A DNA stretch of 32,355 nucleotides from NCBI GenBank assembly GCA_021812425.1, contig JAKANM010000005.1, positions 1 to 32,355 on the forward strand, read 5' to 3'. Position numbers and translations under genes: made by a program. The DNA is from a bacterium. GTDB lineage: Bacteria; Patescibacteriota; Patescibacteriia; Magasanikbacterales; GWA2-37-8. Position 1 is the stretch's first letter. Each line of letters starts with the position of its first letter. The notes below the pieces were generated by a model. The model worked only from the letters and a program-made list of their open reading frames with translations, did not search any database and was not told where the DNA came from. Shown here piece after piece: positions 18,001 through 23,909 of the stretch.

Positions 18001-19981
18001 GAACAGAAGTTGACGAGGCGACCTGAAAAGCCGAACATCCGACCGCGCTCACCGGACAATTTTTTTCGACTTGATTATTTAGGAAGACGCCGGAATTTAT
18101 AATCGGAGAAACACTGAGGTTTACACCCGGATTTTTCCATTTCCCAGATTTATCCAAACTGTAAGCCTGACAGCCGATATTTTGGCTGGTACAAAAACTT
18201 TTATCCACCGTGCTGAGCAGATAACTCACCGTCTTGTCATTAATATCCTTAAAGGAACGGCAGGTAGCGAATTGCCCGCTGCATGTATCAGCCGGAAACT
18301 TCCAGGTATTTTTTTCTCTAGTGCAATAAGCATAGTCCGCGCAACTACCGTCGGCATTGGTCTGGACGCAAGTTTGCAGATCAACACAATCTTGCAGACG
18401 ATTCGGCACGTCAGCACTCGCAAGGCTGGCGCTATTTACGAGAGCTTTGCATTTAGCGAGCGGGGCTTTCAACACCCAATTCGGATCGATCAAATGGCAG
18501 TACGGATGAGCTGGATCCTCCACGGCCAAATTCGGTCCGCAATCCGAAAATCCATTCACTACCTGGCTCAATTTCCAAGGCTGGCTGACATCGCTTCTTT
18601 GCGCGGCCAACTCAAACCCGAGCGGCAAAATACGAACCTGGCGTAGAACGCGAGCGTTATTCAAACAATATCCGGTGCGGTAACAATTAATATCATTATT
18701 TTTTGTTTCGGCAAGAGGAGAAACAAAAGTTTTGTTGCCGTCTAATATCCCGGCCTTAATCGCCGCGCCAATCGTCATTTGCTGGTTGATGGCATTGACC
18801 AAATCGTCACCAAGGCGGCAATTGTAAATGCCAGGACTATCAGGGCAACTATTTAATTGTGAGACCAAATCATATTGTGTCGGCTCTTGAATTTTAACGG
18901 CCGTCAAATAGCTAAAAAAACTCTGCGCCGCCGCCCGACCCAAAGAAGAAAGACCTGCGCCCTCGTAACTCAGAGGATTTCCGGTGCTTCCAAAGCCGCC
19001 ACCCGCTCCGGCACCTCCCGCTCCCGATGTACCGCTACAGCCGGCGCCGCCGAGACCGCCAACACAAAGCCCGAAAGGAAGGATACCTTTAGTTTGAAAA
19101 TTATTGATGATGTTGCTACCGAGGGTGCTTAGAAAAATCGAAAGAATAGTCGGAAAAACCTTAACGTCGCCTGAGGCAAGCGCGGCATTCAAGGTCGCTT
19201 CGTTTGATTTGACAGTCTCATCCGGAGTCTGACTGCCTGCGACTTTCTTCACATCCTGAGCTGGGGTCGTAATATCGCCGCTCACCTTAGTTTCAGCTGA
19301 TTTGAAACCCTGGCCTTCGGTTCGACTAAGGGTGGCGGATTCCCTTTGCGACCTGACAAGATTACCGATTTTTTCTGTTTGCTGGGCATAAATTCCAAAA
19401 TCACTGTCATCCGCCTTAAGACTAACATTGAACGCCCCTGTCAAGGCACCGGGTTCGGAAAATTTACTAAGACCACTTTTCCAGGCGTCAAAAAATTGAC
19501 GAGTATTACAAGCTGGTTTAGGCGGAGGACTGCCGCCAAATTCAGTTCTGAGACCTACTTTCAACGCGAGGTCTACTTTGATATCCGGAACTTTACACAA
19601 ATTCAGACCATTAGCTTCTCCTAACGCTCCGATTGCAGTGCCACCGGCATCATTGGCAACGTCTTCCAGATAACTGCCGAAGCCCTTTTGGAAAGCCATC
19701 GCTCCCTGGCCTTTTCCGCCAGAAGCGACCCATACTGCCGAATCATACGCAACTTTACGTAAAACGAAAGAAGCAGTCTTGACACCGGCGTTGAGGAGCG
19801 CCGCTTTAAGAAAGCCTAAAATAGTATCGATTATCTTATTCGTCACATCTGGGACACTCGCATCAACTAATACCGGCATACCGGCCTGCGCCGCCTGTGG
19901 CAAGAATACCCCCGCCGTCCCCACGAACAAAAAAATCGCGACTATCACGCCGAAACTAAATTTTTTGAATCGTGAAAACAT
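12038..19981 (-). CDS. Giant secreted cysteine-rich surface protein
   Basis: 2647 residues from ATG at 19981, two bases after the upstream stop; a TTG at 19987 would add only two residues. A Sec signal peptide (basic start, hydrophobic core, AAQA before Gly) is followed by a hydrophobic helix (IIDTILGFLKAALL) and a second one near residue 290. A glycine-rich linker lies near 330. From about residue 567 to 1517 there are ten motifs of the form C-x6-C, usually with Gly before the second Cys and an aromatic residue shortly after (CTSQNIGCQAY 597-607; CPVSAVGCSAF 642-652). Residues about 1010-1160 look like a jelly-roll carbohydrate-binding module. Near 2500 VAIDWDDGSD resembles a PKD domain. It is probably disulfide-stabilised and cell-surface or pilus-tip exposed. 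No known family is recognised over its length; adhesion or host-contact is inferred. Confidence 0.85.
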   Translation of the reverse strand: MFSRFKKFSFGVIVAIFLFVGTAGVFLPQAAQAGMPVLVDASVPDVTNKIIDTILGFLKAALLNAGVKTASFVLRKVAYDSAVWVASGGKGQGAMAFQKGFGSYLEDVANDAGGTAIGALGEANGLNLCKVPDIKVDLALKVGLRTEFGGSPPPKPACNTRQFFDAWKSGLSKFSEPGALTGAFNVSLKADDSDFGIYAQQTEKIGNLVRSQRESATLSRTEGQGFKSAETKVSGDITTPAQDVKKVAGSQTPDETVKSNEATLNAALASGDVKVFPTILSIFLSTLGSNIINNFQTKGILPFGLCVGGLGGAGCSGTSGAGGAGAGGGFGSTGNPLSYEGAGLSSLGRAAAQSFFSYLTAVKIQEPTQYDLVSQLNSCPDSPGIYNCRLGDDLVNAINQQMTIGAAIKAGILDGNKTFVSPLAETKNNDINCYRTGYCLNNARVLRQVRILPLGFELAAQRSDVSQPWKLSQVVNGFSDCGPNLAVEDPAHPYCHLIDPNWVLKAPLAKCKALVNSASLASADVPNRLQDCVDLQTCVQTNADGSCADYAYCTREKNTWKFPADTCSGQFATCRSFKDINDKTVSYLLSTVDKSFCTSQNIGCQAYSLDKSGKWKNPGVNLSVSPIINSGVFLNNQVEKNCPVSAVGCSAFQVASSTSVQLNLKKAPDYLKCYDSNPTTPAIDWPTSTASLANIKGDAACSNYAGVCTAEERGCNWYTPKSGGGSRIPGKFKPAEISGNQVIWNDQCDAKCVGYNVYREMPANYSNGQDLAYIIPASGNACTIQDQGCTSFTNLSTTTGKSERVEYFTSLRTCLKPDETPDGKGKTYITYEGSAKVGFQLKTYSLLPNDDLVNGPLNAPKYFFKDPVELAQLNAECTELRYKAGTASLDCRQFNDEAGNIYYRLLSKTIPVTDACTPYRISEAAFYNDSTASTEGACLNQYGFWDTSEKPSGVCKKCLSNGKYQNGVCIYEGLASGVTNNAGASQSCSAAADTCRAYKGNAGNNIQNIFTDTFEDPSSINNWVAHASVAMSLSGVSTHVGEHSLAFNFGDATYALGEVGRRVSFDIGKTYDLTFWAYSDSDATVTVKIIPADGSSEIPFGTLNTVSIKKGVWQQYHLGPAEYLANTTTASLDFKSSITLTTYLDNIRLVKVADYLYLVKKSLSVDPVCNSHPGDGLPGEALGCQAYTDPQNHILDLTNFSSLCREGAIGCTGLFDTHNTVSPLADVYNVWFAVSTSVPQLGDRGGTAVATLSHTVPAVNGDTYSCIVPSGRSGCYVDILGHTPEEIRAAIGDSAITNSAIIIPADTPSTTPIYLVANQSASCSQADIGCSYAGVKINNAGVTAYVTTTIKNDPSKYSSTLCQSEAVGCSAFSDGAETNYFKDPEISSQLCEYRTGVQWGLARVDGWFRTNPIGYCYKDKGISCTKASASADCGAGDTCVLYGDNQPCYSDFGLVSSGATDYKNFVGLCPADQNRCTEFVDHADVDSSGKGKSYYLIKNDKVNEGNCSGQVSQKAGCALFDQTDVPTKSWHTTTTYKDSNDNSGALVNPVNDGGNDANTIMKVAQDRECGEWLKPMLSYSVYDDQSNSYKETTQGNLGRCNSVSRCVQNATSSILDVSTYRQRGTSWYDLDYDGFSIPGIYAVDNLEQMNFASTTTSTPDWRLVKRIDPSPCATDGKANCGVGNSGDCVNHKCVQSPDGKSAISANPQSCRAYPEVDSPFPSTQKIVGVSGRGGSSFFRNAHICDENNSGDKGNNQCECDYRKVQYGDIFTKYWKYDEASSTDRNLILNASQKSKNPTLDKPPAGICLGGVSGGSKPLDGEECKVDGDCGLGGVCEVLKSSHAFVGLKGFCLETDSTRHLNSDVAQNVCLTWYPIESLAGVADINAQHTEALSDWQITQKNGGQYCLNSSAPANDPATNKTFDLVFSPGGIKNYSTPTGYDPTIDQGFGVPQYQAILKTGGAGTARKCWYDFWGNHSQINYDQVQKTFNIGNSSVQYSGLTDNTMRDINIDDIEEIDVQVISSGGDKNITSGATFKFPNLTLTNDWQPYYKVLNKDNTTGGVVGGFYKDSTGGSHFIMFYTYLATPSPFANPDGGTGIHLPDNEQISSYWSYGGANYSGLAGEMGNKISAPYPLLYANFNTNLTLPWLQGRSLWVLPNNSITQACPIPPSSGPNFSYASEPVLSHAINIDFAPTFKSIDTYFCGSWNNEANNSSNIYVPLAVATACGGATVAYGNTDEIGYRITYKLRQTCKVAVDARINLVGSANDFSKQYRTVPWTDRLWNINGKGLNAYTVPSPVAGINYDYSTNVSPFGSIDITTPPSSNLLIFTPYTLPGCTKNPAIPAITGCPADDTAAAADGIDRSAKYNLSAITKIDGQTYSFPSSIPAIQSGVVSLSKLYANASNYLWFGTQYGLTPGYGLLPNITGGVEHVPPEIHPLGARIMLNGALSYLEPTEFGFSINNSINAVSTTQDSFLPVSLNFFMFADKNQMPIRQVAIDWDDGSDVSLRSGYFRNQRGAVPSSTPVVACQPIASASDYGHIKDVTCDNAYYEAKNTYFCSGDPKPLRYDNNGTGNCGSVKDFPDGCCIFKPKVQVKDNWGWCNGGSTGVNSGFYDSSWAGSTGRDSCRITSQRPWTPFAGQVVVKYIK

Positions 19982-19983
19982 AA

Positions 19984-20580
19984 TCAACGAGTGGAAGTGG
20001 CAGTAAGAGTGCTGCTAGCCATCAGCTGAGCAACCATCGACAACAATTCTTGATCGGTAAGTTTGTTTAAAATTTCTTTTTTCATCCCGGATTGAACAAG
20101 GAGTTCCCTGATCTGAGCCGGATCGCTTACAATTTGATTTATATTCTTCGGAATATTTTCAGCGCTGGACGGAAATGCGATGGTAGTCGTCGGTCCAAGC
20201 GGAGTACCGGCGTCAGAACAATTCTTGCCGGCGTTGGCGCAACGCGCCAATCCTTTCGCAACTACTTCCTTATCACTCATGCCGTAACCAAAAGTATCAT
20301 ACAGATATGGACTGGTACCATAGGTATACAGCTCATCAAAATCTGAGAGGCCGTCGCCGTCCGTGTCTCGATAACGAAGCGCGTCGACATCGTTGACCTG
20401 ATCTTTGAGTGAAGCAGGAATTTTACTGTTGAGGGCAAAAGGCGCAAGCATCGTGTTGCGAATTTGTAACACTCCGAGCGTCAGCCCCATCACCGCAAAA
20501 ACTAATAATAACACAAAACCAGTCTTCTGCTCAGCAGTAAGACTTCGCTTCGCTGAACCCGCTGGTTGTTCGTCCGGCAT
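19984..20580 (-). CDS. Membrane-anchored protein with thrombospondin type 3-like calcium repeat
   Basis: 198 residues. A 20-residue polar N-terminus precedes one membrane helix at residues 21-40. Residues 72-83 read DTDGDGLSDFDE, a calcium-binding loop of the thrombospondin type 3 / EF-hand-like kind, followed by a degenerate second copy (TSPYLYDTFGYGMSDKE). A pair of cysteines (114 and 120) and a helical C-terminus follow. The repeat would lie outside the cell. The gene opens a two-gene operon with the giant secreted protein (2-base gap) and may anchor or organise it in a calcium-dependent way; that is inference. ATG at 20580 is the natural start. Confidence 0.8.
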   Translation of the reverse strand: MPDEQPAGSAKRSLTAEQKTGFVLLLVFAVMGLTLGVLQIRNTMLAPFALNSKIPASLKDQVNDVDALRYRDTDGDGLSDFDELYTYGTSPYLYDTFGYGMSDKEVVAKGLARCANAGKNCSDAGTPLGPTTTIAFPSSAENIPKNINQIVSDPAQIRELLVQSGMKKEILNKLTDQELLSMVAQLMASSTLTATSTR

Positions 20581-20610
20581 ACGGCGAAAAGTAGATTTTT
20601 GCTTGTCGTT

Positions 20611-20639
20611 ATTATATCACACTACGGTCGGAGTGGTAA
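20611..20639 (-). promoter_or_regulatory. Promoter of the calcium-repeat/giant-protein operon
   Basis: On the minus strand TTACCA (complement of 20634-20639), 17 bases, and a perfect TATAAT (complement of 20611-20616), about 30 bases upstream of the ATG at 20580. No Shine-Dalgarno sequence is seen. Confidence 0.6.
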
Positions 20640-20650
20640 GTGGATAACTG

Positions 20651-20722
20651 GTCATTCTGAGCAAAGCGAAGGATCTCTTACGGTTGAGATATAAAGGATT
20701 CTTCGTTTCACTCAGAATGACA
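20651..20722. repeat. MITE/REP-like palindromic repeat, type A, copy 1
   Basis: The left arm begins GTCATTCTGAGCAAAGCGAA and the right arm ends CTTCGTTTCACTCAGAATGACA; the two are inverted copies separated by a short variable centre. The right arm contains the stop codon of rsmA at 20712-20714. No open frame lies inside. Confidence 0.85.
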
Positions 20723-21692
20723 GTTGTCGAAACAATTCAATCCAATCATTCACTGATAATTCCTGCGCTCTGATGGTCGGTAAAAAATTCAATTCTTCAA
20801 AAATTTTCCGGAGTTTCTCCTTATTTTCTTTACCAATGAACGGCTCAAGATTTTTCGTCAACAACTTTCTCCGATTCGCAAATCCTGCCTTCACCAGGCT
20901 AAAAAAATTTTTATCGTCGCTCCAAATGTCATCCTGAGGCGTAGCCGAAGGATCCCTTAAACCACCAGACACAAGGGATTCTTCGCTCCGCTCAGAATGA
21001 CAAGTGTGCTGTCTTGGTATGATCGATATCACCGCCGAATCCACCCGCGGCGACGGCCAAAAGCTCTCCCGAGGAACAATAAACTCCAGCTTTGGTTCAG
21101 CATAATATTGCACCGATACCGAGAGCAACGACATCTCCCCAGGCTCGGCGCAAATCCTCTCCGCCACTTCCTTTTGGACCATGAGCACCATCGCCTCTGG
21201 GGGGGGTGCAGTTTCAAGAAATAAACGAATGACCGCCGATGTGATCTGATATGGTAAATTCGCCACGACTTTGAATTTTGGAAATTGGAAATTAGGATTT
21301 AGGAATTGCTTCAAAACGTTTCCCCAAACAATTTCAATATTACGCTCGTCATTTCGAGCAGAGCGAGAAATCTCTGTCATAATTGTCGAATCGGACAGAG
21401 ATCTTTCACTTCGTTCAAGATGACAACCATGTTCTTCCCAATACGGCTGAAGTTTTTTTTCAATTTCAAAACTAATCACTCTACCGGCTCTTTCTGCGAG
21501 CGGAAAGGTAAGAACACCGAAGCCGGGACCGACCTCGACGATTGTCTCATCTTTTGTAACCGCGGCGACCTCTAAAATTTTATTTAGAATCTCTTCATCA
21601 ATTAAATAATTCTGACCATATTTCTTGGATGGATTCAGATTATATTTCGACGCGAGGTGAAATAGGTAATCTGGATTGTACAAATTTGGCAT
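20712..21692 (-). CDS. rsmA: 16S rRNA dimethyladenosine transferase with two repeat-derived insertions
   Basis: 326 residues, compared with about 260-275 usually. RsmA (KsgA) dimethylates two adjacent adenosines near the 3' end of 16S rRNA during small-subunit maturation. The SAM-binding motif VEVGPGFG is at residues 53-60 and the catalytic NLPY at 145-148. The C-terminal RNA-binding domain with FANRRKLLTKNL is intact. Two palindromic repeats are inserted in frame and translated: residues 90-115 (CHLERSERSL...RND) and 231-255 (CHSERSEESL...QDD). Both lie between conserved blocks, so the enzyme could still fold. The stop codon is also supplied by a repeat copy. It is the last gene of the prfB-tsaC run. 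Confidence 0.93.
   Translation of the reverse strand: MPNLYNPDYLFHLASKYNLNPSKKYGQNYLIDEEILNKILEVAAVTKDETIVEVGPGFGVLTFPLAERAGRVISFEIEKKLQPYWEEHGCHLERSERSLSDSTIMTEISRSARNDERNIEIVWGNVLKQFLNPNFQFPKFKVVANLPYQITSAVIRLFLETAPPPEAMVLMVQKEVAERICAEPGEMSLLSVSVQYYAEPKLEFIVPRESFWPSPRVDSAVISIIPRQHTCHSERSEESLVSGGLRDPSATPQDDIWSDDKNFFSLVKAGFANRRKLLTKNLEPFIGKENKEKLRKIFEELNFLPTIRAQELSVNDWIELFRQLSF
20927..21002. repeat. Type A palindromic repeat inside rsmA, copy 2
   Basis: Inverted arms TGTCATCCTGAGG... and ...CTCAGAATGACA around a centre of about 15 bases. Bases 20973-21002 are identical over 30 bases to the right arm of GIY-YIG module 1 (22019-22048). On the minus strand it is read through in frame as rsmA residues 231-255. 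Confidence 0.92.
21348..21425. repeat. Type B palindromic repeat inside rsmA, copy 3
   Basis: Left arm GTCATTTCGAGCAGAGCGAG..., right arm ...CACTTCGTTCAAGATGACA, with CTCTGTC/GACAGAG extending the pairing inward. It is closely related to the copy at 31100-31174 and reads in frame as rsmA residues 90-115. Confidence 0.9.
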
Positions 21693-21700
21693 ATTTTGTC

Positions 21701-21731
21701 TGTCATCCTGAGTGAAACGAAGGATCCCTTA
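21701..21731 (+). repeat. Left inverted arm of GIY-YIG module 1
   Basis: Begins TGTCATCCTGAGTGAAACGA and ends GGATCCCTTA, whose last three bases are the complement of the nuclease stop codon. It resembles the left arm of the repeat at 20927. Confidence 0.85.
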
Positions 21732-22013
21732 TGTCCACTCATCACTCAAGTCTTTCCATGTTGGATTAACCATTTTTATAAGCGAAACCTTGAACAATCG
21801 TTTTTTTCCTTTTAAATATTTCTCCCGATTTATTGCTTGATTTATATCTGAATAATCTTCATAATAAACCAACTTTTTGCAACCATATTTTTTTGAAAAA
21901 TCGTCAACTAATTCTAGTCTATGTTCAGAAATCCTTCTTTGCAAATCGTTCGTAACACCAATATACAATGTACCACTAAGACTAGCTAGAATATAAACAT
22001 GATATGTTTTCAT
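21729..22013 (-). CDS. GIY-YIG nuclease family protein, module 1
   Basis: 94 residues, a stand-alone GIY-YIG domain. YHVYIL at 4-9 and TLYIGVTND at 15-23 form the two-strand GIY-YIG core. Arg26/Arg27 and His31 (LQRRISEH) follow in the usual helix. Glu64 in NREKYLKGKKR is the expected metal-binding glutamate. All catalytic landmarks are present, so it may cut DNA. It belongs to the short UPF0213/YhbQ-like group, whose biological role is poorly known. It lies exactly between inverted repeats and uses a repeat-derived stop codon, and a paralogue at 23908-24210 has the same arrangement. This makes it a candidate mobiliser of the repeats, by analogy with REP-associated transposases. Confidence 0.9.
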   Translation of the reverse strand: MKTYHVYILASLSGTLYIGVTNDLQRRISEHRLELVDDFSKKYGCKKLVYYEDYSDINQAINREKYLKGKKRLFKVSLIKMVNPTWKDLSDEWT

Positions 22014-22017
22014 AGTT

Positions 22018-22048
22018 TAAGGGATTCTTCGCTCCGCTCAGAATGACA
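22018..22048 (-). repeat. Right inverted arm of GIY-YIG module 1
   Basis: Reads TAAGGGATTCTTCGCTCCGC then TCAGAATGACA, the inverted partner of 21701-21731. A second partial end (TTCAGAATGACA, 22059-22070) follows 10 bases later. Confidence 0.85.
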
Positions 22049-22090
22049 CTGTTGCCTGTTCAGAATGACAATTTTATTTCTCTTTCACCC

Positions 22091-22106
22091 GTCACTCGCG
22101 AGTGAC
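22091..22106. repeat. 16-base perfect palindrome over a stop codon
   Basis: GTCACTCGCGAGTGAC, flanked by ACC on one side and GGT on the other one base out. It encodes the last residues and the TGA stop of the DUF4015 gene. It lacks a T-run, so it is not an obvious terminator. Confidence 0.6.
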
Positions 22107-23252
22107 AGGTTTCAGCCCAGCGCTCGTATACCGATTCGACGCGTTCCAAAGCATCCAGCCGGCGGAGGTATACTTTTCCACCGCGTTAATTTCCGCCCTG
22201 ATCATCTCGCCATCGTAAACTGCTCCAAGATCAAACGCCTGAAGCCAAGGCCGAAGTTCGGCGCGGCTGTTTTTGAAACGAGGAACGCCCAACGTCATGC
22301 CATGGGTAATAACCAAATCAGGGTGAGCGGCCGGATTCTGAAGCCCGAGGTGGCCGGGCGGATAGTGCGAGGGATACATCATCGGAGAAATATAGTCCGC
22401 TACCGGAAGCGCGTCATCAAGCCGCTGGCCGATATTCATATCATCCTCGCCCGTCTTCTCCATCACAAACCCAAACATATCAAACGAAATCCAGGCCGAC
22501 AGAAAACGCAACTCCGAGGTTAAATAATTATAAAATTTTGCCAGCGTATGGTATTTTTTTTGACCGATGTCGCTATAGACTACCGTCGCCATATTGCCGT
22601 CGGAAGGAAAACGAATATAATCAAAATTTATTTCATCAAAGCCATATTTTATCGCATCCTTCGCGATCGCCACATTATACTCCCAGACTTCCTTTTTGGT
22701 GGCGTCTACCCAGGCAAGTCCCTTGTGATCGCGCCACAGTCCGCCGCCTTGTCTTTTTAGCGCCAAATCAGGATTTCTCTCCGCCAAAATCGGATCCTGG
22801 AACACAGTCTGACGGGCAATAACATAAATATGATGGGCATGTAATTTTTTAATCGTCGCGGCGAGGTCATAATACCGATTGTCCACCAAATGCATTTTTA
22901 TCGCGAGCGGCACCTGAGTTTTGAACAATACCAGGCCGCTATAATCCTTGATATCCATCACCACGGCGTTGAGTTCGGTGCGATCTATAAGATTAATTAT
23001 CTCATCAATTTTTTTCGGGCTGCCGGCGGAGTAAGCCGTCAGATAAACGGCTTTAACAATTTGCTTTGGAGTTTTATGCCGCCTTGATAAGACCGCAATC
23101 GAACTTGATGTAGATCTGCCGACAATATCAATGGTGATCCGATCGAGATCAGTGTTGACCGATTGCCAAGTATAAACAATGCAAAAAAAAGCGGCGACGC
23201 TGGCGATTGCAACGGCTGAAATAAATATTTTTGGGTTTATAATCCGATTCAT
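22092..23252 (-). CDS. Putative glycoside hydrolase, DUF4015 family, membrane-anchored
   Basis: 386 residues. One membrane helix at residues about 9-28 acts as an uncleaved anchor or signal peptide. From residue 65 on, the protein follows the DUF4015 pattern: VYLTAYSAGSPKKIDEIINLI, then NAVVMDIKDYSGLV, an IYVIARQTVFQDP segment, YGFDEINFDYIRFPSDG and ADYISPMMYPSHYPPG. These are strands of a glycosidase-like TIM barrel with acidic residues (Asp/Glu in DEINFDYIRFP) in the active-site position. The enzyme would act outside the membrane on a wall or surface polysaccharide; its substrate is unknown. Its ATG overlaps the tsaC stop by 4 bases (ATGA), implying coupled translation. Confidence 0.85.
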   Translation of the reverse strand: MNRIINPKIFISAVAIASVAAFFCIVYTWQSVNTDLDRITIDIVGRSTSSSIAVLSRRHKTPKQIVKAVYLTAYSAGSPKKIDEIINLIDRTELNAVVMDIKDYSGLVLFKTQVPLAIKMHLVDNRYYDLAATIKKLHAHHIYVIARQTVFQDPILAERNPDLALKRQGGGLWRDHKGLAWVDATKKEVWEYNVAIAKDAIKYGFDEINFDYIRFPSDGNMATVVYSDIGQKKYHTLAKFYNYLTSELRFLSAWISFDMFGFVMEKTGEDDMNIGQRLDDALPVADYISPMMYPSHYPPGHLGLQNPAAHPDLVITHGMTLGVPRFKNSRAELRPWLQAFDLGAVYDGEMIRAEINAVEKYTSAGWMLWNASNRYTSAGLKPVTRE

Positions 23253-23848
23253 AACTCAACCTTTAATTCGCCCTGCCTCAAAACCGAAAATTTTCCGCCG
23301 ACAACTCCTATTATCGTGGTCGGCTGGCGTTTTGGCAAAACGCCATAATTCAAAATCAGATCCGGTTGAGCGGGGCGATTTTCAAATGTTTTATAAATTT
23401 CATCAGCGTCGTAAATTTCACCGACATCGGAAATGTTCGCCGACGTTGCCACCAGCGGGCGGCCGATCTTCTCGGTGATTGATATAAGCAGTGGAAAATC
23501 CGTAACTCTGACTGCCAGCGTCCCATCCCGCGACACGACACCGTTGGCCAAACTTTCGCTCCGCGCTTCTCCAACTATCGTCACCGCTCCCGGCCAATAT
23601 TTTATTGCCAATTTGTTCAACGTTTGATTCCATTTTAGATATTTCTTCGCCATCTCTATCGTCGGCACGACGACGAGCATCGGCTTATCGGATTTTCTGC
23701 CTTTAATTTTGAAAATTTCGTCGACGGATTTTTGATTCGTCGCGTCACAGCCGAGGCCATAGGAAGTTTCGGTCGGAAATACAATAATTTTACCGTTCAA
23801 AATCTCAACGATAATTTCGGATAAATTGCATTCGGAAAGTATTTTCAT
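23249..23848 (-). CDS. tsaC: L-threonylcarbamoyladenylate synthase
   Basis: 199 residues from ATG at 23848; a TTG at 23863 would add five residues and is not preferred. The enzyme makes threonylcarbamoyl-AMP from threonine, bicarbonate and ATP, the first step of t6A formation at position 37 of ANN-reading tRNAs. Family signatures are FPTETSYGLG, the KGRKSDKPM loop, WPGAVTIV, RPLVATSANIS and PTTIIGV. It corresponds to the YrdC/TsaC domain without the C-terminal Sua5 domain. It is coupled to the downstream DUF4015 gene by a 4-base overlap and separated from prfB only by GIY-YIG module 2, so prfB and tsaC were probably adjacent before insertion. Confidence 0.93.
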   Translation of the reverse strand: MKILSECNLSEIIVEILNGKIIVFPTETSYGLGCDATNQKSVDEIFKIKGRKSDKPMLVVVPTIEMAKKYLKWNQTLNKLAIKYWPGAVTIVGEARSESLANGVVSRDGTLAVRVTDFPLLISITEKIGRPLVATSANISDVGEIYDADEIYKTFENRPAQPDLILNYGVLPKRQPTTIIGVVGGKFSVLRQGELKVEL

Positions 23849-23875
23849 ATTCGATTTGTCCAACGCCGTTTGTTA

Positions 23876-23909
23876 TGTCATTCCCGGCCATGACCGGGAA
23901 TCCACAATT
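23876..23909 (+). repeat. Left inverted arm of GIY-YIG module 2
   Basis: TGTCATTCCCGG, a 6-base loop, CCGGGAATCC, then ACAATT. The arm folds on itself through TTCCCGG/CCGGGAA. Confidence 0.88.

Larger units (their letters stand above)
21701..22048. mobile_element. GIY-YIG module 1: nuclease gene between inverted type A repeats
   Basis: 31-base arms at 21701-21731 and 22018-22048 are inverted copies matching at 26 of 31 positions. They enclose exactly one gene. The inner end of the left arm provides the TAA stop of that gene (21729-21731), and the right arm begins 4 bases before its ATG. The module sits between rsmA and the DUF4015 gene, 8 bases from the rsmA start. The right arm is identical over 30 bases to the gene-less repeat inside rsmA. 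CAGAATGACA is repeated just outside (22061-22070). No target-site duplication is evident. That it moves as a unit is inference. Confidence 0.65.

Noticed and set aside
20927-21425. Translated CHSERSEES-type peptides as a real protein domain of RsmA
   Set aside because: The DNA is palindromic and matches copies outside coding regions, so the peptides are by-products of repeat insertion.
22091-22106. Palindrome as a rho-independent terminator of the DUF4015 gene
   Set aside because: It has no T-run after the stem in either direction and overlaps the coding sequence.
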